Positions 28,036-36,980 are shown, counted from the stretch's first letter. The stretch: 64,000 bases of DNA from Myxococcales bacterium (GCA_003170275.1 PNAM01000103.1:1-64000), one strand, 5' to 3'. Numbers and translations are program-made. The notes: a model not told the origin generated them from the sequence alone.

Positions 28036-28968
28036 ATGCCGATTACGTCAACGAAACGCGCGTATGTAGCAGGGAAGTACGCCCTCGAGCTGGACAGCAT
28101 CGAGGCGGGCTGGGTCAACTCGGTCGAAGGCGGCAACGCCTCCTCCGACGTTGTGATCGAGAAGCTGGGGCCGGATCACCTGCAGAAGAAGCACATCGCC
28201 GGCGTGAAGTACGAGGACATCACGGTCAATTGTGGAACCGGCATGTCCAAGGGCTTCTACACCTGGATCAAGGACAGCTTCGATCACAAGTACTCGCGCA
28301 AGAACGGCGCCGTGATCTCCTGTGACTACAACTACAAGGAGCACTCGCGGCTCACGTTCACCAACGCGCTCATCACCGAGATCGGGTTTCCCGCGCTCGA
28401 CGCGGCGTCGAAGGACGCAGCGAAGATGACGATCAAGGTGTCGCCCGAGTACACCCGCATGACCACCGCGACCGATGGTCCGTCGGTGGCCGGCGGCAAG
28501 TACAAGAGCGATCAGAGCATCCAGAAGAAGTGGCTGCCGTCGAACTTTCGTCTGAAGATCGACGGGCTCGACTGCACGCGCGTCAACAAGATCGAGGCGA
28601 TCACCGTCAAGCAGAAGGTGATCGAGCATGCGGTCGGCGAGTCGCGCGACTACGAGAAGGAGCCCGCCCACCTCGAGATCCCGAACCTGGTGATCACGCT
28701 GGCGGAGTCTCACGCCAAGGAGATCTACACCTGGCACGAGGACTTTGTGATCAAGGGCAACAACGGCGACGACAAGGAAAAGGGCGGCACCCTCGAGTAC
28801 CTGGCGCCGAACCTCTCGGACGTGCTGTTCACCATCACCTTCGATCACCTCGGTATCTTCAAGCTCACGCCCGAGAAGGTCGAAGCAGGGTCGGAGAACA
28901 TCCGTCGCGTCAAGGCCGAGATGTACTGCGAAGACATGAAGTTCGAGTACAAGGCGTCCTGGGCCTAG
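28036..28968 (+). CDS. Tail tube protein with duplicated tube domain
   Basis: A 310-residue tube-type protein, twice the usual size. The N-terminal half (YALELDSIEAGWVNSVEG, YEDITVNCGTGMSKGFYTW) and the C-terminal half (FRLKIDGLDCTRVNKIEAIT, LVITLAESHAKEIYTWHEDF) follow the same order of strands, helix and closing strands seen in gp19/Hcp-fold tube proteins. It starts three bases after sheath 1. The fold assignment is from pattern reading, not from a search. A fused dimer would need three copies for a hexameric ring, or it may form a specialised tube end next to the baseplate. Confidence 0.75.
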   Translation: MPITSTKRAYVAGKYALELDSIEAGWVNSVEGGNASSDVVIEKLGPDHLQKKHIAGVKYEDITVNCGTGMSKGFYTWIKDSFDHKYSRKNGAVISCDYNYKEHSRLTFTNALITEIGFPALDAASKDAAKMTIKVSPEYTRMTTATDGPSVAGGKYKSDQSIQKKWLPSNFRLKIDGLDCTRVNKIEAITVKQKVIEHAVGESRDYEKEPAHLEIPNLVITLAESHAKEIYTWHEDFVIKGNNGDDKEKGGTLEYLAPNLSDVLFTITFDHLGIFKLTPEKVEAGSENIRRVKAEMYCEDMKFEYKASWA

Positions 28969-28974
28969 CCGCGA

Positions 28975-29361
28975 ATGGCCTTCCAGACGGAGTACCCATT
29001 CACGCTCCCCAAGGGCTTCGTCGACGCCGAGGGGACACTGCATCGTAACGGGGTCATGCGGCTGGCGACCGCAAAGGACGAGATCATCCCGCTTCAGGAC
29101 TACCGGGTACAAGCGAATCGCGCGTACCTGGTGATCATTCTCCTGTCGCGGGTGATCGTTCGGTTGGGAGACATCAAGTACATCGATACCGAAATCATCG
29201 AGAACTTGTTCTCCACCGACCTGGCCTACCTGCAGGAGTTCTATCGGCGGATCAACGAGGAGGGCGCACCGAAGGTTCACGCCAAGTGCCCCTCCTGCCA
29301 GACTGAGTTCGACATCGACCTACTCGGCGGAGGTGAGGGCGCTGCCCGAGCGGGGGGATAG
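28975..29361 (+). CDS. eCIS tail assembly protein
   Basis: A 128-residue protein of the kind annotated as phage tail assembly protein in actinobacterial and myxobacterial eCIS loci, from memory of the family. Seen are TEYPFTLPKGFVDAEGT near the start, GVMRLATAKDEI, AYLVIILLSRVIVRLGD and DLAYLQEFYRRIN, then a C-terminal KCPSCQTEF that looks like half a zinc ribbon. It probably chaperones tube or sheath subunits and is not part of the particle core. Its TAG overlaps the next frame. Confidence 0.72.
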   Translation: MAFQTEYPFTLPKGFVDAEGTLHRNGVMRLATAKDEIIPLQDYRVQANRAYLVIILLSRVIVRLGDIKYIDTEIIENLFSTDLAYLQEFYRRINEEGAPKVHAKCPSCQTEFDIDLLGGGEGAARAGG

Positions 29362-29528
29362 CGAGCTACCCCCTGGAGCAGCTGTACCAGGAGGTAGCGT
29401 ACGTCGCCTATCACTTCCATTGGTCGCTGGACGACATCCTCTCGATGGAACACGACGAGAGGCACATTTTCTTGCGGGAGATCGCGCGCATCAATAAAGA
29501 GATCAACGAGGCGCGCAAGAAAGGGTAG
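29358..29528 (+). CDS. Small eCIS protein (DUF6760-like) with apparent AUA start
   Basis: A 56-codon frame follows directly on the assembly gene. The product reads SYPLEQLYQEVAYVAYHFHW near its start, then LDDILSMEHDERHIFLREIA, the pattern of the short DUF6760-type proteins that occupy this position in other eCIS loci, by my recollection. The frame has no ATG, GTG or TTG between the upstream in-frame stop (29334) and the conserved PLEQLY. An ATA codon at 29358 lies exactly where homologues have Met and overlaps the previous stop as ATAG. Initiation at ATA is the best explanation; a later ATG at codon 30 would remove half the protein. Confidence 0.7.
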   Translation: MASYPLEQLYQEVAYVAYHFHWSLDDILSMEHDERHIFLREIARINKEINEARKKG

Positions 29529-29536
29529 CTGGTCCG

Positions 29537-31309
29537 ATGAAGGCGGCGCGTGATCTGAGACCCCCGGGCGTATATCCCGCGACGGAGGAGCCGCGCGCCC
29601 GACCCCTCACGGTCTCGGACACGCGAGTGGCGGGGTTCGTCGGCGTGGCGGCACGCGGGCCGCTCGACGAGCCGCGCCTGCTCAGGGGGTGGAACGAGTT
29701 CGTCGACGCCTATGGGCAGGCGCCGGCCGGCTCCGAAGGTTATCTGGCGCGCGCCGTCGAAGGCTTCTTTCTCAATGGCGGCGAGTCCTGCTTCGTGGTG
29801 CGCATCGCGCACGACGCCACGCGCGCCGGGTGGGTGGTCAAGGACAGTTGGGACAAGCCCACGCTGCACGTCAAAGCCCTCAACGAGGGCCGCTGGGGCA
29901 ACAACATCTGGGTTCGCTTTCAACAGACCGCCGCGGCCTCGACGCTGCTCACGCTCGATCTCGACGTGGGCGCGGGCGAGGCGCGGCTCAACAGCGTGCG
30001 CGGCTTCGAGCGCGGCGTGTTGGTGCGGATCTTCGACCGCGAGAATTCGGACTTCATCGTGGTCACCGAAGTAATCGCCGAGGAGCGCACCGTCCGCTGG
30101 GCCTCGACTACGCCGATCGTCCGCAAGTACCGCGCGGCCGGCCCGACCTACGTCGAGGTGCTCGAGCTCGATGCCTACGCCTCGCTGCGCGATCGTCGCG
30201 AAGTGTACCGCGGCCTGCAGCTCTCGCCGCTGTCGCGCCGCTACGCCCCGCGTGTAATCAACGACGAGTCGTTGCTCATCCGCGTCGAGGACGCGCTCTC
30301 GAAGGCGCCCTTGCCGCACAACCTTCCGCAGACCGCGCCGGCCGCCCGGCTCGCCGGCGGCAAGGACGGCATCGACGTGCTCGTGCCGGCCGATTTCATC
30401 GGACACGATCACGGCCCGGGCGATCGCACGGGCCTGATGGCGCTCGCGTCGGTCGAAGCGGTCGCGATGCTGTGCGTGCCGGACGCGATGCTCGCCTATG
30501 TGCGCCACCCCGGCCCGCAGGCGGACCGCGAGGTGCAGGTCATCCAGGACGCGATGATCAACGTCTGCGAGCTCAAGAAGGACCGCTTTGCGGTGCTCGA
30601 TGCGCCGCCCACCCGCGACATCGAAGAGGTGCGTCGCTGGCGGCGGCGGATCGAGAGCTCGTACGCGGCGCTGTACTACCCGTGGGTCAATCTGTGCGGC
30701 CCGAACGAGTCGGTCGTCCCGGTCCCTCCGTCGGGGCACGTGGCCGGTGTGTTCGCGCGCTGCGACAAGCTCGTGGGCGTGCACAAAGCGCCCGCCAACG
30801 AGGTGATCGAAGGCGCGGTCGGGTTGATGATCGATCTCACCGAGGACCACCTGGGGATACTCAACGGCGAAGGCGTGAACACGCTGCGTAGCTTCCCCGG
30901 CCGTGGGACGCGGATCTGGGGCGCGCGCACGCTCTCCGAGGATCCCGACTGGCGTTACGTCAACGTGCGCCGGCTGTTCATCATGCTGCGTCGCTCGCTC
31001 GAAGAAGGTACGCAATGGTCGGTGTTCGAGCCCAACGACGCGCGCACCTGGGAGCGGCTGACGGGGTGCGTGTCGGATTTTCTCAAAGAGCTGTGGGGAT
31101 TGGGTTATTTCGCCGGGGACGGCCCCGAAGATTCGTTCTTCGTGCGGTGCAACGGCGAAACCAACCCGCGCGAAATTCGTGAGGACGGTAAGATGATGAT
31201 GGAAGTCGGCGTCGCGCCGGCGCTGCCGGCCGAGTACATCGTTTTCCACGTCGTCCAGCAGATGGGCGAGCACGCCGAGGTCGAAAAGGGAGAAGCACAT
31301 GGCGGATAG
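29537..31309 (+). CDS. Contractile sheath protein 2 (long form)
   Basis: A 590-residue sheath protein. It shares with sheath 1 the N-arm (PPGVYPATEE), the AVEGFFLNGGESCFVVRI strand and the C-terminal block (GTRIWGARTLSEDPDWRYV, VRRLFIMLRRSLEEGTQW). An inserted region of about 200 residues (roughly 100-290) forms an extra outer domain, as in Pvc3/Pvc4-type sheaths. It starts nine bases after the small gene and overlaps the next tube gene by 11 bases. Two sheath types of different length are common in eCIS; the longer ones may decorate the shaft or the base. Confidence 0.93.
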   Translation: MKAARDLRPPGVYPATEEPRARPLTVSDTRVAGFVGVAARGPLDEPRLLRGWNEFVDAYGQAPAGSEGYLARAVEGFFLNGGESCFVVRIAHDATRAGWVVKDSWDKPTLHVKALNEGRWGNNIWVRFQQTAAASTLLTLDLDVGAGEARLNSVRGFERGVLVRIFDRENSDFIVVTEVIAEERTVRWASTTPIVRKYRAAGPTYVEVLELDAYASLRDRREVYRGLQLSPLSRRYAPRVINDESLLIRVEDALSKAPLPHNLPQTAPAARLAGGKDGIDVLVPADFIGHDHGPGDRTGLMALASVEAVAMLCVPDAMLAYVRHPGPQADREVQVIQDAMINVCELKKDRFAVLDAPPTRDIEEVRRWRRRIESSYAALYYPWVNLCGPNESVVPVPPSGHVAGVFARCDKLVGVHKAPANEVIEGAVGLMIDLTEDHLGILNGEGVNTLRSFPGRGTRIWGARTLSEDPDWRYVNVRRLFIMLRRSLEEGTQWSVFEPNDARTWERLTGCVSDFLKELWGLGYFAGDGPEDSFFVRCNGETNPREIREDGKMMMEVGVAPALPAEYIVFHVVQQMGEHAEVEKGEAHGG

Positions 31310-31820
31310 TCCTCAGAGTCCTCCTCCGATTCGCAAGGACCCCTTCGGGGCGTTCATGTTCACCGTGGAGATCGACAACGAGCACATCGCCTATCCGTTT
31401 AGGAGCTGCTCGGGCCTGAAGTCGGAATCCACCGTGGTCGAGCTCGAAGAGGGCGGTGCCAACCACACTACCCACAAGCTGATCGGGCGCACCAAGTTCC
31501 CGAACCTGGTGCTCAAGCGCGGGCTGTGCAGTGCGAACACCGAGCTCTACAAGCTGCGCCAACGATTCTTGAACGATCTGCCTGCGCAGGCTGGCACGAC
31601 CAACAACAAGTCTGGGTGGGTGAAGCCTAAGCGGATCACCGGCGTGATTACGCAGCTCGGTCCCAGTGGGAGCTACTCCAAGTGGCGCTTCGTGGGCGGC
31701 TGGATCTGCAAGTGGGAAGGCCCCGAGCTCGACGCCAGCAAGAACGAGATCTCGGTCGAGACCATCGAGATCGCGCATGAGGGCCTGATCTTCATTGGCG
31801 ATCAGGAGCCGAGCAAGTAA
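31299..31820 (+). CDS. Single-domain tail tube protein (Pvc1/Pvc5-like)
   Basis: A 173-residue gp19-type tube subunit. The family order is clear: DPFGAFMFTVEIDNEHIAYP, FRSCSGLKSESTVVE, NLVLKRGLCSANTELYK, then KWRFVGGWICKWEGPELDAS and EISVETIEIAHEGL, the C-terminal strand of the ring. It starts inside the end of sheath 2. The tube is the rigid inner pipe expelled on sheath contraction. It is probably the main tube or the first ring at the baseplate. Confidence 0.92.
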   Translation: MADSPQSPPPIRKDPFGAFMFTVEIDNEHIAYPFRSCSGLKSESTVVELEEGGANHTTHKLIGRTKFPNLVLKRGLCSANTELYKLRQRFLNDLPAQAGTTNNKSGWVKPKRITGVITQLGPSGSYSKWRFVGGWICKWEGPELDASKNEISVETIEIAHEGLIFIGDQEPSK

Positions 31821-34800
31821 GTGAGCACGGCGGCCACACGGCCTCCCGCGTTCGTGCCGCGCACCGTCGCGCTGGCCGAGCGTGCGGCGACGCAGCTCGC
31901 CCGCCGTCATCAGTTGGCGACGCCGGGGCGCAGCGTGTGGCGCAACGCGCTCGCGTTCACCGATCGGCTGCTCGGGCAGTACTTCGGGCGCGACGAGCGG
32001 GGCGGCCTCGCGCCAGCGACGCTCGGGGCGGCGCACCGCATCGCGCCCGCGACCCTGACGCTGCCGCGCCCGTGGTACGACCTCGACGAGCAGCCGGCAT
32101 TCTCGTGGCCGCTCCAGGACGCGAGTCTGGAAGCCTCCGTCGCTGCAACGGTTCGGCGAGCGGAGTCGCCGGCAGCGGAGCGCGGCGCGGCGATCGAGAA
32201 GACCGCGCTCACCGTGGCGCCCGAGCCGACCGTGCGCAGCGCGCAGCCCGAGCCGACCGTGCGCACCGCGCAGCCGGAGCCGAGCGTGCGCAGCGCGCAG
32301 CCCGAGCCGACCGTGCGCACCGCGCAGCCCGAGCCGACCGTGCGCACCGCGGCCGAGCCCACCGTTCGCGCCGCCGCGCCCGAGCCGGTCGTCGCCGGAG
32401 CTGCACAAACGACCGTTCAGGATCGCGCACCCGATCCGACCGAGCCGAGCGTGGTGGTCTCGCCGCTGCGCGAGCTGCGGGCGGCCGAGATCGTTGCCAT
32501 GTCGGCGCCGGAAGCGCCTGCACCGGTTCCGCGCGCCCAGGTCCCGGCGCTGCGTCGCGAGACCGCGCTCACCCGCTCGCTCGGCCATGCCGCGTGGGTC
32601 GATGCGCGCCTGACCGCGCGGAGCCCGGAAGCTGCTGCGCCGCCCGAACGCGAGCGCCCCGCGTCGCTGCCCGGCTATGTGTGGGTTGCGGCACCCGGGT
32701 CGGCCGGACCGCGCGAAGCGGAGGCGGTGCGCATCGAGAGGCCGCTGGTCGGGCGCACGACGCAGGTCGAAGCGCCGGTTTCGTCGCCGCTGCCGCAACC
32801 GAGCGACCGCCAGCGGCCGATGGTCGTTCGACCGGAGCCCGTGGTGGGCGAAGCCGAGCCGGGTCAGCCCGCGCAGGCGGGGTCGCCGCTACCGCCGCAG
32901 GCAGACCTTGGGCGCGCGATCGAGCTGCCGTTGGTTGCGCCGGAGCGGATCTCTGCGATCGCAGCGACCACCGCGATCACCGTGACTGCCCCGGACGTGG
33001 CGCCCGAAGTAAGAGCGACGCCCCCGATTCAACCGTTGGCGTGGCCCGCACAGGTGGCGTGGCCTGCGCACGCGGCCTTGCCCGAGCTGCGTGGAACGGC
33101 CGGGCTGGCGCAGGTGCTCGATTCGCAGGCGCCGTTCGCGCGGTTTCTCGACGGCCTTGCCGGCGTGCGGGCCGCTCGGGATGCGGCGGCGCTGCCGGCG
33201 GTGGCGCCGCTCGGGCCGCAGGCCGGCGTCGAGGGACCGATCGCCGCGCGCGCGCCGGAGCGTCTGCTGCTGCGGCTCGAGCCCACACGCGCCGAGCGCG
33301 CGATTCACACGTTCGCACCCGCTGCCGCGGCGGTCGCTTCCCCGACCGCGACGCAAACGCGCAGCGCGCCGGAAGCCGACGCTCCGCAGATCATCGCTGC
33401 GATCCCGCGAACCTCGCCGGCGGCGCTTCGGCCGGGAGCGCTGGCTGCACGGGCCGAGCAATTGGGCGACGCTGCGGACACGCGAGGCGGCGTGAGCTGG
33501 GGCGATCCGGCGGCGCCTGCGCGCGAGCCCGGCCGTGCGCCGCCCGCCTTCGCCTATGTGGCTCCCGCAACCGGGCCTGCCGGGATCGCGCGGTTCATCG
33601 ATCAGCTCGTGGGAATCGAAGCGGTGCGGTCGACCGCCTCGTTGCCGGCGATCCGCACGGCGGCGATCGCGCCGCCCGTCGTGTACGCGCAAGCCGAGCC
33701 TTCGCCGATCGCGGCGCGCGCGCCCGCACGGGCAGTGATCGCCGCGCCGGGCTGGGCGAGCCCCGCGACCGTCTCGGCGCAGCCCGTCGCACCCGCGACG
33801 GTGCGGCCCGCAGCAGTCCAAACGGTGCGACCGGTTCGTGAATCGCCGCCGCCGCCGCCGACCTTCCGCACCGGCGGGGTCGCGGCGCGCGCCGAGCAGC
33901 TCGCCGGGATCGTCGGCGTGCGCGCGGCCAGCCTGTCGATCGACTTCGTCGATCCAGCCGGGCTGCCGGCGCTCTCCAGCGGGCGGGCGTCACCCGATCT
34001 CGCCTATCTCTGGCCGCGCCCGGCGGTGCCCGAGAGGGAGGCCGCCCGGCCGCCGCGTTCGACCGCGCTGTCGCACGAAGAGTGGTCGCTCGTTTCGACC
34101 TTCCCGTCGGCGGCGACTGCGGTTCAGCTCGCGGGCGCGCGCCAGTCGAGCCAGTGGGCGGCGGTCGAAGGCCCGGTGTCGCGCCTGCTGCAGGCCGCGC
34201 CGCAACGCGTGGTCGTCGCGCAGCCGGTCGGGACGAACGGGCCGATCGCCTTGCGCGCTGCGGAACGCGCGCTCGTGCGCTCGACCGCTGCGGCGCCGGC
34301 AATCACCGCGGCGATTGCGCGGACGGCGACGCCGTTCATCGAGGACGCGCCGGTCACGATGGCGGCTCCGGGCGCTCCCGCCGCGCGCGGCGCGGAGCTG
34401 GAGCGAACGTTGATGCTGGTGGGCGACACGCCCGCTCGTCCGATCGAGCGCACCTCGCTGCCGGGTGGGCGGCAGCCGCGCGGCTCGTTCACCTGGCCGG
34501 GCGCTGCCGGATTCGTGATGTCGAGCGAGCGCACGGCGCCGATGACTGCGAGCGCGATCGGCGCGGCCGAGCAGGCGGCGCCAGGGACTCCGCTGTGGGG
34601 CTCGATGACACCGGTGCTGGTGCAGGGGTCGCTCGGGAACGCCGGCGCCGGCAGAAGCGGGAACGGGAACGTGAGCGGGAACGCGAATGGGAACGTGAGC
34701 GGGAGCGTGGGCGGGTTTGTGGGCGGTGGACGTCGGGCCGATGAGGAGAGCAGGGGGATGGGCGGCGTAGCGGGGCCGCTCCTCGAACTCGTGCGCAGCG

Positions 34801-35213
34801 TTCGTTCGCCTGTGGACCGCTCGCCCGACGTCACCCGCTATTCGCCGCAGCCGCAGGCACAGCCGCTGGTCAGCGCGATGGCCGCGGGCGACTCGGCGTC
34901 GCGCATCGTCGAGGCTGTCCGGCGCGAGCCGAATGCCGGCGCGAGCGACGACCGGGTGACGTTGGGCGACTTGACGTTGATCTCGATCGCGTCCGCGAGC
35001 CAGCAAGTCGCGGCCAGCGCGCAAGGAAGCTCGCCGGCGGCGCCGGCGGCGCGACCGCAGACGGAGAGTCACGCCGCTGCGGGCGGCGCAAGCAAGAAGC
35101 CGGCGGCGGACGGCGCCGCAGAAGTCGAAGAATTGGCGCGGAAGGTGTTCGAGGAGTACCACCGTCTCCTCGAGATCGCCCGCGAACGGAGTGGAGATCC
35201 ATGGGAAAGCTAG
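31821..35213 (+). CDS. 1130-residue Ala/Pro-rich eCIS protein, repeat-containing
   Basis: A 1130-residue protein with GTG start immediately after the tube gene stop, and a 13-base overlap with the LysM gene. Ala and Pro dominate and no enzymatic domain is visible. It has a compact N-terminus (1-95), a 9-residue tandem repeat (132-188), three or four degenerate modules further on (each with an ARAEQL or RFLDGLAG/RFIDQLVG element and a GPIAARAPER-like element), a Gly/Asn linker near 950, and a conserved-looking C-terminal helix (EVEELARKVFEEYHRLLE). The slot between tube and LysM is that of Afp6/Pvc6, or of a tape measure in phages. Length control or a scaffold are possible roles. Confidence 0.6.
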   Translation: MSTAATRPPAFVPRTVALAERAATQLARRHQLATPGRSVWRNALAFTDRLLGQYFGRDERGGLAPATLGAAHRIAPATLTLPRPWYDLDEQPAFSWPLQDASLEASVAATVRRAESPAAERGAAIEKTALTVAPEPTVRSAQPEPTVRTAQPEPSVRSAQPEPTVRTAQPEPTVRTAAEPTVRAAAPEPVVAGAAQTTVQDRAPDPTEPSVVVSPLRELRAAEIVAMSAPEAPAPVPRAQVPALRRETALTRSLGHAAWVDARLTARSPEAAAPPERERPASLPGYVWVAAPGSAGPREAEAVRIERPLVGRTTQVEAPVSSPLPQPSDRQRPMVVRPEPVVGEAEPGQPAQAGSPLPPQADLGRAIELPLVAPERISAIAATTAITVTAPDVAPEVRATPPIQPLAWPAQVAWPAHAALPELRGTAGLAQVLDSQAPFARFLDGLAGVRAARDAAALPAVAPLGPQAGVEGPIAARAPERLLLRLEPTRAERAIHTFAPAAAAVASPTATQTRSAPEADAPQIIAAIPRTSPAALRPGALAARAEQLGDAADTRGGVSWGDPAAPAREPGRAPPAFAYVAPATGPAGIARFIDQLVGIEAVRSTASLPAIRTAAIAPPVVYAQAEPSPIAARAPARAVIAAPGWASPATVSAQPVAPATVRPAAVQTVRPVRESPPPPPTFRTGGVAARAEQLAGIVGVRAASLSIDFVDPAGLPALSSGRASPDLAYLWPRPAVPEREAARPPRSTALSHEEWSLVSTFPSAATAVQLAGARQSSQWAAVEGPVSRLLQAAPQRVVVAQPVGTNGPIALRAAERALVRSTAAAPAITAAIARTATPFIEDAPVTMAAPGAPAARGAELERTLMLVGDTPARPIERTSLPGGRQPRGSFTWPGAAGFVMSSERTAPMTASAIGAAEQAAPGTPLWGSMTPVLVQGSLGNAGAGRSGNGNVSGNANGNVSGSVGGFVGGGRRADEESRGMGGVAGPLLELVRSVRSPVDRSPDVTRYSPQPQAQPLVSAMAAGDSASRIVEAVRREPNAGASDDRVTLGDLTLISIASASQQVAASAQGSSPAAPAARPQTESHAAAGGASKKPAADGAAEVEELARKVFEEYHRLLEIARERSGDPWES
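32214..32384 (+). repeat. 27-base coding repeat (AQPEPTVRT units)
   Basis: Five nearly identical 27-base units plus two decayed ones encode AQPEPTVRT/S blocks in the 1130-residue protein. Units differ by a few bases, and copies 2, 4 and 5 are the closest. The Thr/Ser at the end of each unit follows Arg, so the array could be a phosphorylation substrate, but nothing shows this. Confidence 0.85.
34659..34714 (+). repeat. Gly-Asn coding repeat
   Basis: A run of GGGAACG(T/C)GAGC-type units encodes a flexible GNGNVSGNANGNVSG linker in the 1130-residue protein, separating its Ala/Pro-rich body from the C-terminal segment. Confidence 0.7.
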
Positions 35214-35893
35214 AGCGAGCGACCATCTACGTCCTCAAGCAGGACGGGGCGACGGGAACCAAGACCGACGCCGAGTCGACCATCGAGGTGTGCTTCAATC
35301 CAAAGGAGTACGCGCTCGACAAGGCGGTCGCGTGGGATTCCGAGAAGGCCTTCGCCGACGCACCACAGCCGGAGTTCACCAAGCCCTCGGCCATGAGCCT
35401 GTCGGTGACGCTGCAGTTCGATACCTACGAAGAGCGGGTGTCGGTGCGCGAGAAGTACGTCAAGTACATCGAGGCGCTGTCGATGATGCGCAAGCAGCCG
35501 ACCAAGGCGCCGAGCAAGAACGACAAGAAGAACTACTCGCCGCCGGTGATCTTGTTCGTGTGGGGGCGCTTCACGTTCAAGGGCGTGGTCGAGTCGCTGT
35601 CGCAGAAGTACACCATGTTCCTGGCCGACGGCACGCCGGTGCGCGCGGAGTGTGGGCTCAAGATTCGCAACGTCATCGATCTCGAAAACGGGGACGACAA
35701 GAACAACAAGACGCAGTCGCAGGCGGCGGCCGCGACGAAGAGCTATCCGGTCCAAGCCAAGGATCGGCTCGACTCGATTGCGGCCGAGCAGCTGGGCGAC
35801 GCTTCTCGCTGGATCGAGATCGCGGTGCTGAACGACATCGATGATCCCCTGACGGATATCAAGGGGCGCACCTTGCAGATTCCGTCGTCGTAG
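35201..35893 (+). CDS. LysM-containing baseplate protein (Pvc7-like)
   Basis: A 230-residue protein of the Pvc7/Afp7 group (gp53-like). The N-terminal domain (CFNPKEYALDKAVAW, LSVTLQFDTYEE, ILFVWGRFTFKGVVESLSQ) is the standard eCIS/phage LysM-protein core. The C-terminal 50 residues are a LysM module (KSYPVQAKDRLDSIAAEQLG, then IAVLNDIDDP). The start lies inside the end of the 1130-residue gene. The family sits at the junction of tube and baseplate and recruits hub proteins. Confidence 0.92.
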   Translation: MGKLERATIYVLKQDGATGTKTDAESTIEVCFNPKEYALDKAVAWDSEKAFADAPQPEFTKPSAMSLSVTLQFDTYEERVSVREKYVKYIEALSMMRKQPTKAPSKNDKKNYSPPVILFVWGRFTFKGVVESLSQKYTMFLADGTPVRAECGLKIRNVIDLENGDDKNNKTQSQAAAATKSYPVQAKDRLDSIAAEQLGDASRWIEIAVLNDIDDPLTDIKGRTLQIPSS

Positions 35894-35905
35894 GAAGGAC
35901 AGCGA

Positions 35906-36961
35906 ATGGCCGAAACGACACTCGACGCCACCGTGACGATCGGCAAGGATCAGATCGCGCCCGATGACGTCTTCGATCTTCTGATCGAGGCGGATCTCGA
36001 TCAGCCCGACATGGCGGCGATCACCCTGTCCAATACCGGCACGCAGCAGTGGTCCTCGAAGGTGAACCAGGGCGACGCGTTCGAGATCAAGGCCGGGTTC
36101 ACCACCGGCAAGGATGCCGGGACCGTGTTCAAGGGCGAAGTGACGGGCCTCGAGCCGATGTTCGCCGCGAACGGGGTCTCGCGCGTGGTGGTGCGCGGGC
36201 TGAACGGGCTGCACAAGCTCGCGCGCGGCAAGAAGTCGGTTTCGTATACCAAGGTCACCGACAAGGACATTGTCAGCAAGATCGTCGGCAACTACGGGCT
36301 CAAGGCCGATTTCGGGGACACCGCACCGTCGACCAAGTACGATCACGTGTACCAGCACAACCAGACCGATCTCGAGTTCTTGCGCCTGCGCGCGTCGCGC
36401 ATCGGGTTCGAGGTGTTGGTGCAGGACACCACCCTGTTCTTCCGAAAGCGCACCGAGAAGGACTCGGGGATCAAGCTGGTGCTCGGCGAATCGGGCGAGA
36501 GCACGCTCGAGCGGTTCATGCCGCGGATGTCGACCGCGAACCAGGTGTCGGAGGTCCGGGTGCGCGGGTGGGATCCGGATCAGAAGAAGGAGATCCTCGG
36601 CACCGCCTCCCCGGCCAGCTCCAAGCTCGGCGACAAGACCGGGTCCGAGGTCACCAACAACACCCATAAGAACGTCCTGTACTTCGACGTCGACGTGCCG
36701 GTGTTCACCAAGGAAGACGCCGACGCGATCGCCAAGAGCATCCTGCAGGATCGGCTGATGGGCTACATCACCGGCGACGCGACGGCCAAGGGGAACCCGG
36801 ATCTGAAGCCCGGGATCGTGGTCACCATCGCCGTCGGTGACAAGCGATTCGACGGCAAGTACTACATCACGGCGGTCCGGCACCGGTACGTGCACGAAGG
36901 CACCGATCACGGATTCCGCACCCACTTCAAATTCAAGCGGGACGCCGAGAGCAATACCTAG
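35906..36961 (+). CDS. Short hub protein (gp27/VgrG N-terminal type, Pvc8-like)
   Basis: A 351-residue protein of the late-control-D/gp27 type. Paired tube-like domains are seen in FDLLIEADLDQPDMAAITLS, VFKGEVTGLEPMF and VVRGLNGLHKLARGKK, then YDHVYQHNQTDLEFLRLRA and GFEVLVQDTTLFFRKR, all typical of hub proteins. Unlike usual Pvc8/VgrG (about 500-600 residues), the sequence stops after the hub with no OB-fold or beta-helical needle. It lies 12 bases after the LysM gene. No PAAR tip gene is found nearby. Confidence 0.85.
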   Translation: MAETTLDATVTIGKDQIAPDDVFDLLIEADLDQPDMAAITLSNTGTQQWSSKVNQGDAFEIKAGFTTGKDAGTVFKGEVTGLEPMFAANGVSRVVVRGLNGLHKLARGKKSVSYTKVTDKDIVSKIVGNYGLKADFGDTAPSTKYDHVYQHNQTDLEFLRLRASRIGFEVLVQDTTLFFRKRTEKDSGIKLVLGESGESTLERFMPRMSTANQVSEVRVRGWDPDQKKEILGTASPASSKLGDKTGSEVTNNTHKNVLYFDVDVPVFTKEDADAIAKSILQDRLMGYITGDATAKGNPDLKPGIVVTIAVGDKRFDGKYYITAVRHRYVHEGTDHGFRTHFKFKRDAESNT

Positions 36962-36980
36962 TAATATCGCCGCGCTGGTC

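Noticed and set aside
32214..32384. 27-base tandem repeat as a CRISPR-like array
   Set aside because: There are no spacers; units are contiguous and in frame within a long coding sequence.
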